Part shown: positions 46,744 to 54,782 of the stretch, piece after piece
How the letters are laid out: the number at the start of each line of letters is the position of its first letter
Position numbering within the stretch: position 1 is the first letter of the stretch
Translations under genes and position numbers: made by a program
Assembly (NCBI GenBank): GCA_016707205.1
Contig: JADJHZ010000002.1
Span: 558,001 to 622,000 of the forward strand
Source: Haliscomenobacter sp.
GTDB lineage: Bacteria; Bacteroidota; Bacteroidia; Chitinophagales; Saprospiraceae
Direction: 5' to 3'
Length of the DNA stretch: 64,000 nt
Notes under the pieces: model-generated
What the model saw: the letters and a program-made list of their open reading frames with translations, nothing else
Told to the model about the DNA's origin: nothing
Databases searched by the model: none

Positions 46744-48471
46744 TTACATAGATATGCTTCCCTGCCGGAAAGCGGTGGAACCGATAATCGCATTGATGAG
46801 GTAGGGCGTCCCGGCGTCCATGCTGGCAATCGCCCGGCCTATGGCTCCTTCAAAATCGGCCAGGGTTTCCACCCGTTCGCCTGCTGCGCCAAACGCTTCG
46901 GCTACTTTGTGGTAGTCGGATTTCGGGAGCACCGTAGCCGTTGCCGTTCCGAGCATGGGGATCTGGTCGCGGGCGATCTGTTCCCAGGAGCCGTTGTTGC
47001 CGATCACGGCGCAGACCTTTAGTCCCATCTTGCGGAAGGTGTCGAACTCGAAGAGGCTGTAAGCGGCGCTACCGTCGCCATAAATGATCCAGATATAGTG
47101 GTCCGGGTATTGGAGCGCGGCGCCGAGGGCAAAGCCGCCCCCTACGCCCAGGGTGCCGAATGCGCCGGGGTCGAGCCAACCAAGGGGGTTGCGCGGGCGG
47201 AGGGTATACGCGGCAGTAGCCGCGAAGTCGCCCCCATCAGCGATCAGGACCGAGCGTAGAGGCAGCAGGGATTCCCATGTCCGGAACAGCGCCACCGGGT
47301 TGATGCCGGTTACTTCCTGGGAAGCCGTTTCGTCTATGCTTGCCTCGCGGGCGTTCTCGCGTTCCTGGAGCGCTGCTTTCCAGGCAATCCATTCGGGTGC
47401 ATGGCCGGCTTGGGCAGCCACGCCTATAAGCCAGGACGCCGGGTCGGTTTGAACGGCGAGGTCGGGCCGTAGGTTTTTGCGGAGCTCTTTCCGGCTGCGG
47501 TTGACGGCGATCTTGACCGCTTTGCGGTTCAGGTGGAACCCATAGTCCAGCCGAAAGTCGACCGGTACGCCGAGCAGGAGGATGCAATCGGCTTCCCGCA
47601 GGGCTTGTTTGCGGTTGTGCCGGAACTGGAGCGGGTGGTCCCGGCCCAGCAATCCGCGGGCCATGCCGCTGAGATAGACAGGGATTCCCAGCTTTTTCAC
47701 AGCGTCGGCCAACTCCAACGCGAGTTGGGGCGAGAGGATGGCCCCGCTGCTGATGATCAGGAGCGGTTTTTCGGATTGGCGGATGGCTTGCAGCGCTTTT
47801 TGCATCGAATGGGCATCCGCACCGGGCAGGCCGGTCCCCTGGCCGGGCGGCTGTGTTTCGGCGCCTACCCCGCTGAAGAGCCGGTTGACGTGGCGGTTGA
47901 TGTACCAGTTGCGGGCTTTTTCGGCCAGGCTTTTAGCGGGGGCGCTTTTTTGCCCGTACATCTCCCGCACCATGGGTTCGTCGTAGAGCAGGTCGACCGG
48001 CATTTCCAGGAAAACGGGCCCGGGCACCCCGCTTTGCGCCACGGCCATCGCGCGATGCATGGCGGGCGCCATATCCTTCAGGCGGGTGACGCGGGCGGCG
48101 AGTTTGACGTGGGGGCGCACAAGGGCCATCTGGTCGATGTCCTGCAACGCGCCCCGCCCCCGCAGAAGGGTAGCCGTGGCCCCGCCGAGCAAGAGCAGCG
48201 GCGTTTGGGCCATTTGAGCATTTTTGAGGGCGGTGATGGCGTTGGTGACGCCCGGGCCTGCCGTAACGGCGGCTACCCCGGGAATACCGGTAAGCCGCGC
48301 CGAGGCGTCGGCCCCAAACACAGCCGAGGCTTCATCCCGGACATCGACGATCCGGATGCCCTGCTTCTCCGCTTCCACATAAATCGGGGAGATATGCCCT
48401 CCGCAAAGGGTGTAGAGATGGGTTACGCCGTACTGCCGGAGTACGCCGGCGATGATTTGTCCTCCGTTCAC
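46744..48471 (-). CDS. ThDP-dependent enzyme of the ILVBL/HACL2 type
   Basis: 575 residues. The Pyr, middle and PP domains of the acetolactate-synthase superfamily are complete. The N-terminal VRDEASAVFGADASARLTG holds the ThDP-activating Glu, and the ThDP/Mg site reads YGDGSAAYSLFEFDTFRKMG with the following NN. From the LCGGHISPIYVEAEKQGIR and KNAQMAQTPLLLLGG segments it resembles the animal ILVBL protein (2-hydroxyacyl-CoA lyase 2), which cleaves 2-hydroxy fatty acyl-CoA. The substrate in bacteria is not known; a generic acetolactate synthase is the alternative. Confidence 0.85.
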   Translation of the reverse strand: MNGGQIIAGVLRQYGVTHLYTLCGGHISPIYVEAEKQGIRIVDVRDEASAVFGADASARLTGIPGVAAVTAGPGVTNAITALKNAQMAQTPLLLLGGATATLLRGRGALQDIDQMALVRPHVKLAARVTRLKDMAPAMHRAMAVAQSGVPGPVFLEMPVDLLYDEPMVREMYGQKSAPAKSLAEKARNWYINRHVNRLFSGVGAETQPPGQGTGLPGADAHSMQKALQAIRQSEKPLLIISSGAILSPQLALELADAVKKLGIPVYLSGMARGLLGRDHPLQFRHNRKQALREADCILLLGVPVDFRLDYGFHLNRKAVKIAVNRSRKELRKNLRPDLAVQTDPASWLIGVAAQAGHAPEWIAWKAALQERENAREASIDETASQEVTGINPVALFRTWESLLPLRSVLIADGGDFAATAAYTLRPRNPLGWLDPGAFGTLGVGGGFALGAALQYPDHYIWIIYGDGSAAYSLFEFDTFRKMGLKVCAVIGNNGSWEQIARDQIPMLGTATATVLPKSDYHKVAEAFGAAGERVETLADFEGAIGRAIASMDAGTPYLINAIIGSTAFRQGSISM

Positions 48472-48751
48472 GTGTGGTTGTTTTGATCAAAAGTACGGGA
48501 AATTTGGGGAAAACATCTATGACTACTCTTTTGGCGTAGGGGGAACTTTGTAAACCCTTTGAAATAAGCAGGTAGATTTTTATGGGCAATAGCCTTACCC
48601 CACAAAATCCAAAAAATTATCCCGGGTCACCGTTAGAAAAGAGCTCCCTGGATAAGCTTCCTGAAAGGGGACCAGCAACACTTTTCGGGACCCAGGATAA
48701 TCTTGAAGCTTAGGTAGCAGCAGACGAGGAATCATGGCATGTTAATCCAAA

Positions 48752-48805
48752 TTTGGCTACTATACTCTCCAAAAACACACGTTCTTGGAGAGTATAGTAG
48801 CCAAA
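48752..48805. repeat. 21-bp perfect inverted repeat with 12-nt loop
   Basis: The left arm 48752-48772 (TTTGGCTACTATACTCTCC plus AA) is the exact reverse complement of 48785-48805; the loop is 12 nt. Such a long perfect hairpin is uncommon in bacterial intergenic DNA outside terminators, and six A after it do not form a terminator in the plus direction. On the minus strand the hairpin is not followed by a T run either. Confidence 0.85.
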
Positions 48806-48914
48806 AAATGCAATCTTTTTGCACATATTCAGATGGTTTAAAAATGCCGGGTCTAAAGCGGAGGGCTTTGGCCCCGTTTCATAGGCACGTTAACATATAT
48901 TAAGCTGAAATTTT

Positions 48915-48922
48915 TATCTTTG
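48915..48922 (+). promoter_or_regulatory. -7 promoter box (TATCTTTG) of the cyclase operon
   Basis: TATCTTTG matches the consensus and lies about 92 bp before the ATG at 49014, giving a leader of about 85 nt. Confidence 0.55.
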
Positions 48923-48962
48923 CCAATATAAAATTCCAACAACAGGGCCTAATCGCGAAAAA

Positions 48963-48995
48963 TACAAAATGTTCAATATTTTTGTACATTGAGCA
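48963..48995 (+). promoter_or_regulatory. Overlapping dyads in the cyclase leader
   Basis: TACAAAA (48963-48969) is the reverse complement of TTTTGTA (48980-48986), and TGTTCAAT (48970-48977) nearly pairs with ATTGAGCA (48988-48995). These could be operator half-sites or an RNA switch, 18-50 bp before the ATG. Confidence 0.35.
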
Positions 48996-49013
48996 AATTA
49001 AACGGTCTGTAAC

Positions 49014-50720
49014 ATGTTGGATTCCCGGAAATTAGCCATTATCGCCTTTGCAGATATCGCAGGGTATTCGGCCATGATGCAGGCGGATGAAGAACACGCG
49101 CTTGCCGTTCTGGACCGGTTCCGGCAGATTCTGGAGGAGGAAATGCGCCTGCACGAGGGCGACATCGTACAATATTACGGCGACGGTTGTTTGCTTTCCT
49201 TCGACAGCGCCTTTGCCGGTCTTCGGGCTTCGTCCGCCTTGCAGTTGCAATGCATCCAGCACAAGATCCCCGTTCGCGTAGGCATCCATCTTGGCGATGT
49301 CGTCTTCAAAAACAACAGTGCCTTTGGCGATGGGGTCAATATCGCCTCCCGTATTGAATCCCTCGGCATCCCCGGAGCGGTGCTTGTATCTAAAATCATC
49401 CGGGATCAGGTAAAAAACAAAGCGGAGTTCTCCCTTACTTCGGTGGGCTATTACCACTTCAAGAATATCGCCGAACCCATGGAAGTATTTGCCGTTTCCA
49501 ATCCGGGGTTCACCGTGCCCCGCCCGGAGCAAATGCAGGGCAAGCTGGAAGGGCCTCCCGCCCCACAACCTGCTCCGGCGGATCAACACGAATGGGAACG
49601 GTTTCAGATGCTGGAAATTCTGGATGCCCTCCAGGAGCAAAAGTGCGTGCTGATCCTGGGCAATTATGCCTTTTCCAAACCGGCAGCTGATGCGGACAGC
49701 CCTGAACAGGAGTTATTCCTTCCGGAATTGCTGATGCGCGAGCAACATAAATGGGTCGAGAAACACCCTGCAGACAGCCCCTCCGATTTTTATACTTCCG
49801 CACAGGCACTGATCGATCAGGCTGGAGGACAGCGCATGTTCATGGAACTTACCCGGATCAGAAAAAGCGACCTGGGACAGAAACAACTGGACCGGTTTAA
49901 AAAGATCAGCGAGATCCCCTTTGATCTGATCCTGTCCACCTATCCCTTCGATCTGGTACACGACGTGTTCGAGGCCAATCAAATCCATCATCAGTATGGC
50001 TTTTACAGCTATCAGCAGGACTCTACCCCGCTGGAACCCTTTTCCGAAGCCTATCCGTTGATCTATAACCTGTTTGGCAGCGAGCGGCACAAGGAATCTA
50101 TGGTCCTGTCGCTGGATCGCCTGTATCAGTTTATTTTTGGCATTCTGGGGGTCCACCAGCTCCCGAAATTAATCCAGGACAAGGTGCAGCAGGCCAGCCA
50201 CCTCGTTTTTCTGGGCTTTTCCTTCGACGACTGGCACATGAAACTGCTGTTGCGGGTGCTGAAGGTACACGAAAAGGAAATCTCCTACGCGCATCCGCCC
50301 GGGCCTCATGGCATTGACCGGCAGAACAGAAAGTTCTTTGAGTCTAATTTTAAAGTGACCTTCCTGGATAAAAGAATCGATGAGTTTGTTTCTGGCCTGC
50401 ACGGCCAGTGCGCAGAGGGCGGATTATTGAGAAAGGGAATACCCACAACCTCCACGTCGGAGTATGATCACTTGCAGCTTATGACGGAACAACACCGCCT
50501 GGAAGAAGTCCTGGAGCAGCTGGACGAGCTGATCATCCAGGACGGAAAACAAGGAGGTCTGCTGAAGGAATTGGGGGCATACCAGCAAGAATTTCACCAA
50601 ATCAAGGAATGGGAAAATTACAACGTCCTCAGCAAACAGGAACTGGAAAAGAAGCTACGGAGCCTGAAAAATAAATTGGCCCTGTTTATTGATCGCGTTG
50701 CGGAATCCATCCCCGCCTAA
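49014..50720 (+). CDS. Class III nucleotide cyclase fused to a SIR2-like domain
   Basis: 568 residues. Residues 1-165 are a class III cyclase catalytic domain: metal Asp in AFADIAGYS, and Asp in QYYGDGCLLSF, then FGDGVNIASRIE with the catalytic Asn and Arg. The usual purine-specifying Lys is Gln (IVQYYGDG) and the Asp partner is Ser (SAFGDG), so the product cannot be assumed to be cAMP. Residues 200-455 resemble a SIR2-like domain (CVLILGNYAF, LVFLGFSFDDWHMKLLLRVL) of the type found in conflict systems. Residues 465-568 are helical and resemble an effector-associated adaptor domain. First gene of a three-gene set with nSTAND1 and a membrane LysM protein. Confidence 0.85.
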   Translation: MLDSRKLAIIAFADIAGYSAMMQADEEHALAVLDRFRQILEEEMRLHEGDIVQYYGDGCLLSFDSAFAGLRASSALQLQCIQHKIPVRVGIHLGDVVFKNNSAFGDGVNIASRIESLGIPGAVLVSKIIRDQVKNKAEFSLTSVGYYHFKNIAEPMEVFAVSNPGFTVPRPEQMQGKLEGPPAPQPAPADQHEWERFQMLEILDALQEQKCVLILGNYAFSKPAADADSPEQELFLPELLMREQHKWVEKHPADSPSDFYTSAQALIDQAGGQRMFMELTRIRKSDLGQKQLDRFKKISEIPFDLILSTYPFDLVHDVFEANQIHHQYGFYSYQQDSTPLEPFSEAYPLIYNLFGSERHKESMVLSLDRLYQFIFGILGVHQLPKLIQDKVQQASHLVFLGFSFDDWHMKLLLRVLKVHEKEISYAHPPGPHGIDRQNRKFFESNFKVTFLDKRIDEFVSGLHGQCAEGGLLRKGIPTTSTSEYDHLQLMTEQHRLEEVLEQLDELIIQDGKQGGLLKELGAYQQEFHQIKEWENYNVLSKQELEKKLRSLKNKLALFIDRVAESIPA

Positions 50721-50734
50721 AATCCGGACAGCAC

Positions 50735-51742
50735 ATGGCCACTTTACGCTCCCGATATCCCGGACTCCGGCCCTTCGACGCAGAGGAACAACCGTATTTC
50801 TTCGGCCGAGAAGAGGAAATTGAAGCGGTATGCCGGTTACTGGACCTCGATAACCTGACCATCCTGCATGGCCCCTCGGGCACGGGTAAATCGTCGCTCA
50901 TCCATGCGGGAATTCTTCCGGCGTTGAGCAGGATCCGGAGGTGGGATATCCCTTACCACGTTGTCCCCATCCGGTTCACCAACTACGATCCGGAACTCGC
51001 CAGGATAAGAAGCGAAAAACAAGGACTGGAGGGTTTGGATTCCGACCTCATTAAAGATCCGGTTGATCGCTTCATTGTTACTTGTCTGGGAGAGAAGCAC
51101 CACTGGGAGGAGGTCATCCCAATGCCCAAACCCAGTCTGTGGCTCAGTGCAAAAAAAATGCTGATCGACCAGGCCATCCATCCGCTTCGGATCGTCTTCA
51201 TTCTGGATCAGTTTGAAGAACTCTTTTCCTATCCCGAAGCGCGCGTGGAGGAATTTGCCCGCCAACTGGGCGAACTCTACCACCAGATCGTACCGGAATC
51301 GGTCCGAAAAGGCCTGGATCGAAAACAGATTATTGAAGCAGAGCGGGATCCCCGGGAAAGGCGTTTGCCCTCCCCCAAAGCCGCTCAGTTGATGGCCCGG
51401 ATCGAAGAACCCCTGGATGTCAAAATCCTGGTTTCCATGCGCTCGGATAAACTCCATTATCTGGAACGGCTCAAGGACTACCTCCCGGAAATGCTGCTGA
51501 ACAGCTATGAACTGAGAACCTTTAACACCGAGCAGGCAAAAAAAGCCATCGCACAACCCGCATCCCTGCCCGGGGACGACTTCGTTTCCCCCGCCTTTAT
51601 CGTAAGCGAGGAGGTAATGGAGGCATTAATCGGTTTTCTTCAGGATAAGATCACCCGGCGGGTTGATCCGTCCCAACTACAGATTGTGTGTCAGCATATC
51701 GAAAAAAGAATCGTCGAACGGGAGCGAAAAATTAAAAAATAA
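50735..51742 (+). CDS. nSTAND1-type P-loop NTPase (ends before the winged helix)
   Basis: 335 residues. The N-terminal RYPGLRPFDAEEQPYFFGREEE is the hallmark of the nSTAND1 family (novel STAND NTPase 1). Walker A GPSGTGKS is at 46-53, Walker B is the VFILDQFEELF block, and SMRSDKLHYLERL is the sensor arginine region. STAND proteins are switch NTPases that detect an invader or signal and then activate an effector. The ORF ends at TAA 51740-51742 after the helical lid, whereas family members usually continue into a winged helix; that part is the next ORF, in the same frame. Gap to the cyclase gene: 14 bp. Confidence 0.88.
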   Translation: MATLRSRYPGLRPFDAEEQPYFFGREEEIEAVCRLLDLDNLTILHGPSGTGKSSLIHAGILPALSRIRRWDIPYHVVPIRFTNYDPELARIRSEKQGLEGLDSDLIKDPVDRFIVTCLGEKHHWEEVIPMPKPSLWLSAKKMLIDQAIHPLRIVFILDQFEELFSYPEARVEEFARQLGELYHQIVPESVRKGLDRKQIIEAERDPRERRLPSPKAAQLMARIEEPLDVKILVSMRSDKLHYLERLKDYLPEMLLNSYELRTFNTEQAKKAIAQPASLPGDDFVSPAFIVSEEVMEALIGFLQDKITRRVDPSQLQIVCQHIEKRIVERERKIKK

Positions 51743-51769
51743 CGGGTTCATCCCCATGGAATACGGAAA

Positions 51770-53188
51770 ATGGAACAGTCTGAAATACCCATAACGGCGG
51801 AAGAACACAGCAGGCCTGAAAAACCGGTCAGACCGGTTTTGGCTCTGGAACCGGCGGATGTGGGCGATCTCGACTCCGTCCTTCGCGGGTATTACCTCAG
51901 CCAGATCAAAAGCCTGGAAAAGCGAAAGGACCGCAAACTGGCCCGGCAACTGCTGGAAAACCACCTGATCCTGCCCAAATCCCGGCAGCGCACGTCCAAG
52001 GATGCGGGATACATCAGGGAAATACTTGGGATCGATCAGGGCTTGCTGGAAAAGCTGGAAGAGTCCCGCCTGATCCGTTCCATACACAAAAGCGGCGCCA
52101 ATCCCATCTATGAGATCAGTCACGACACCCTGGTCGAACCGATTCTCTCGGAAAGGAAGGACCGGGAGGCGATTGTCCGTTTTATCAAAAAGACCTGGAA
52201 ATATGTAGTCCTCCTTCTGGTGCTGTGGTTTTTGTTCGGTATGTTGTTCGAGAACCGTTTTGAAGTGATACCTGCACCTATCCGGAAGCCCAAAGCCCTT
52301 GATCTTATGTTGGAGGAACAAGTGCTTGGTATAGGCGAACCGTCCGGTTCCTTTTTGCTGCCCTTACCTCCCATCGTGCTGGATCAGGAACTGCAACCCG
52401 CCGATTCTATTTTCCTGAAACTGCCCCTCCATCCGATTCTTCTGGCTGGTCAGCGCACAGGCGGGACTTCGGGCTTTGATACCCTTTCAATCCGGCTGGA
52501 AGCGCCCATTGAGGTACCTGTAGATGCCAAAGATATGCCGGTCACCTACCAGCCTTTTTCCAATGTGGTCGTCCCCTTGGGCTATTCCGGCGGCGATCCC
52601 GGCAACCCGGATGCCGGCAAGCTCTTTGCCAGGCTCTCGGGGAACCTGAAATTGACGGCAAAGACCGGACAAGAAGGAATACTATCGGAATACGAATACA
52701 ACAAGCAGCAATTGGCGCCCATTGAGATGAACCTGGGAGATACCCTGGTTCAGGCAGGGAAATCCGCCCGGGTCATTCCGGTGAACTTCTCTTTGCGGTT
52801 GACCGATCTTTTTGCCGATGAAAATACGAAAAACAATATAAGGAATATCCTGGGAGACCGCCCGGTGACCTTGCGTTACGCAATCCGGGTGGGCCCTGCG
52901 CCTGCGCCTCCTCCGCCCAAAAAGGTGGAAGCGCCTTCTGTTCAGGGCATCGAGGTATTCTACTCGGATGGCACCAAAAAGTTCATTTCCGGTGATGCCG
53001 CATCAGGCCCAAGCGGGGCAGAGCGCAGACATACGGTAGCTGCAGGAGAAACGCTGTTTTCCATTGCCAAAAAATACGGCATCGTGGATGCAACCGGAAA
53101 AACGTCCATAGAAGCCATCAAGAAACTGAATGGCTTGAGGGATAATACCCTGTCGGTAGGACAGGTGCTGCGGATTCCGGGGCGGTGA
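51770..53188 (+). CDS. Winged-helix / transmembrane / LysM protein, continuation of the nSTAND1 architecture
   Basis: 472 residues. Residues 30-130 (GDLDSVLRGYYLSQIKSL; RLIRSIHKSG...YEISHDTLVEPI) look like the winged-helix part that follows nSTAND1 domains, so this and the previous gene may form one protein split in two. A single membrane helix lies at 144-160. The extracytoplasmic part is beta-rich (about 165-400), and a C-terminal LysM domain (RHTVAAGETLFSIAKKYG...LSVGQVLRIPG) would bind peptidoglycan. It starts 27 bp after the NTPase stop. It could carry the signal from the membrane or be the effector that damages the envelope. Confidence 0.8.
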   Translation: MEQSEIPITAEEHSRPEKPVRPVLALEPADVGDLDSVLRGYYLSQIKSLEKRKDRKLARQLLENHLILPKSRQRTSKDAGYIREILGIDQGLLEKLEESRLIRSIHKSGANPIYEISHDTLVEPILSERKDREAIVRFIKKTWKYVVLLLVLWFLFGMLFENRFEVIPAPIRKPKALDLMLEEQVLGIGEPSGSFLLPLPPIVLDQELQPADSIFLKLPLHPILLAGQRTGGTSGFDTLSIRLEAPIEVPVDAKDMPVTYQPFSNVVVPLGYSGGDPGNPDAGKLFARLSGNLKLTAKTGQEGILSEYEYNKQQLAPIEMNLGDTLVQAGKSARVIPVNFSLRLTDLFADENTKNNIRNILGDRPVTLRYAIRVGPAPAPPPPKKVEAPSVQGIEVFYSDGTKKFISGDAASGPSGAERRHTVAAGETLFSIAKKYGIVDATGKTSIEAIKKLNGLRDNTLSVGQVLRIPGR

Positions 53189-53224
53189 GGGGATGATTAC
53201 CTAAGGATCAATCCCTAGCATTCC

Positions 53225-54385
53225 TTACAAATCCGCTTCGTTCCAGCTACGTATCCGGTATTCCGTCCGGTCATGGTTGTCGGCGCCGCCATAGACGAGG
53301 GTTTTTGTTTTGACTTTTCCATTGGTGATGGAATCGAAGTAATCCATGCCCCTGAACAAGTGGGGGAGTATGGTCTGCGTAGATTTGATCTCGAAAACGT
53401 GGAATTGCCCCGCTCTTTTCGTCAGCAGGTCCACTTCGTGCCCTCCGGCATCGCGCCAGAACCAAAACTCCTGAAGCTGATACCGATGGAAATTATTTTT
53501 CAGGATATTCGAGATGACGAGGTTTTCGAACAGGCTTCCTATCAACACATAGTCCTGCAGATCTTCCTCCTCCCGCATGCCAAGGAGAAACGATACCAGC
53601 CCCACGTCGTAAAAATAGAGCTTGGGCGTTTTGACGATACGTTTGTTGAAATTTTCAAAATACGGGGGAAGTAAAAAGAGGATATAGCTGCTTTCGAGAA
53701 TGGACAGCCAGGATTTTGCAGTCGGCTGCGATATGCCGCACTCATTGGCCAGATGGCTCAGGTTCAGCATTTGCCCGACCCTGCCGGCGCAAAGGCCAAT
53801 AAAATTGCGAAAGAGGCGCATGTCGTGTACCTTCATTAAATTCGCAACATCCCGGTTGATGTATGTCTCCAGATAATTAGAATAAAAAACAGCAGGAGGA
53901 AGATCCCGATCATAAACAGCCGGGTAAAACCCTTTAAACAGCAAGGACTTCCAACCCGGCGCCAACAGATTAGCTTCCCGAAGTTCCCAGGCGTCAAAAG
54001 GTAGTAGCTTGAACAGGGCTACTCTGCCGGCCAGGCTCTGCGTTATTCGCTCCAGTAAATGGAAATTTTGCGAGCCGGAAAGCACAAATTGTCCCATCAT
54101 GCCGCTTTCGTCTACGGCGGTTTGCAGGTAAGAAAACAAGTCCGGTGCGCGCTGCGCTTCGTCGAAAATGACCTTTGAACTGTATTTTTTAAGAAATCCT
54201 GTCGGGTCGTTGATGGCAAAACTCCGTTCGCTCGAATTTTCAAGAGAAACGTATTGATAATCCGGCAGGATAGTTTTGAGTAAGGTGGTTTTTCCCGATT
54301 GGCGGGGACCCGTCAAGGCCAATATGGGATACGCATACAACAAGGACCGGATGGATGCTTCAAGTTGGCGGTTTACAAACGGCAT
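53225..54385 (-). CDS. ATPase with AAA_14 and DUF4143 domains
   Basis: 386 residues from ATG 54385 (MPFVNRQLEASI); the frame is open further upstream without family similarity. Walker A is GPRQSGKTTLLKT, Walker B IFDEAQRAPDLFSYLQ, sensor VLSGSQNFHLLE. The DUF4143 part (YLETYINRDV..; FEIKSTQTILP) is endonuclease-like (PD-(D/E)XK fold, with E-x-K as EIK). The family is widespread in Bacteroidota and often mobile; function is unclear. Convergent with the cyclase operon. Three direct repeats lie before its start. Not obviously part of the cyclase system. Confidence 0.9.
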   Translation of the reverse strand: MPFVNRQLEASIRSLLYAYPILALTGPRQSGKTTLLKTILPDYQYVSLENSSERSFAINDPTGFLKKYSSKVIFDEAQRAPDLFSYLQTAVDESGMMGQFVLSGSQNFHLLERITQSLAGRVALFKLLPFDAWELREANLLAPGWKSLLFKGFYPAVYDRDLPPAVFYSNYLETYINRDVANLMKVHDMRLFRNFIGLCAGRVGQMLNLSHLANECGISQPTAKSWLSILESSYILFLLPPYFENFNKRIVKTPKLYFYDVGLVSFLLGMREEEDLQDYVLIGSLFENLVISNILKNNFHRYQLQEFWFWRDAGGHEVDLLTKRAGQFHVFEIKSTQTILPHLFRGMDYFDSITNGKVKTKTLVYGGADNHDRTEYRIRSWNEADL

Positions 54386-54417
54386 AAGTTTGATTTTTAA
54401 CAAGTTAATTTTATTTA

Positions 54418-54470
54418 TTTGAAATTGCAAGTCATATTTTTTGAAATTGCAGTAAAAAAATTTTGAAATT
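54418..54470. repeat. Three TTTGAAATT direct repeats at exact 22-bp spacing
   Basis: TTTGAAATTGCA at 54418-54429 and 54440-54451 (both exact), and TTTGAAATT at 54462-54470. They are upstream of the DUF4143 gene on the other strand. The spacing of about two helical turns suggests binding sites on one DNA face. Confidence 0.75.
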
Positions 54471-54721
54471 TCCTGCCGTATAGACCTGCCTGAGGATACG
54501 GGGGCGGCGCCATGGATTTGGATAGAGACCACCACACCGGCCAGCGTCCAGAAAAAAGCATCTCGTTTATCCCTGAAAATCCCTGTTTTAAGGCAAATCA
54601 ATCCGCTTCCGGCTCTACGGCCATGCCACCGGACCTGGTCAAAGCGCATCAGGGATTCGACAAAGCAGAAGATCTGTGCTACCGCCCGCAACCCTTTGGT
54701 AGCGAACTGAGCCGATGCGGA

Positions 54722-54758
54722 ATATTCAATTATTCAATTGAATATATTTTTATCTTTG
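54722..54758 (+). promoter_or_regulatory. ArsR-type operator overlapping the -7 region of the ArsR-rhodanese promoter
   Basis: A 9-bp perfect dyad, ATATTCAAT (54722-54730) and ATTGAATAT (54737-54745), with 6 nt between, is followed by the -7 box TATCTTTG (54751-54758). ArsR repressors use AT-rich dyads just like this, so auto-repression is likely. The ATG is at 54783. Confidence 0.75.
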
Positions 54759-54782
54759 TCCCCGCACCAACACACTACCTCC

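Larger units (their letters stand above)
48472..49013. other. 542-bp intergenic region before the cyclase operon
   Basis: Holds the 21-bp perfect palindrome (48752-48805), a -7 box (48915-48922) and leader dyads (48963-48995), with AT-rich DNA around. Otherwise no gene, RNA or repeat seen. The first 240 bp after the ILVBL-like gene have no visible feature. Confidence 0.6.
54386..54782. other. 397-bp divergent region between the DUF4143 ATPase and the ArsR-rhodanese gene
   Basis: Contains three TTTGAAATT repeats (54418, 54440, 54462), the ArsR operator and its -7 box (54722-54758). The central 240 bp have no convincing ORF or RNA. Confidence 0.6.

Noticed and set aside
48752..48805. Ordinary terminator of the ILVBL-like gene or cyclase operon
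   Set aside because: It lies upstream of both divergent starts, and no T run follows in either direction.
54418..54470. CRISPR repeat
   Set aside because: Three short units at 22-bp intervals have no spacer-repeat structure of CRISPR length, and no cas genes are near.
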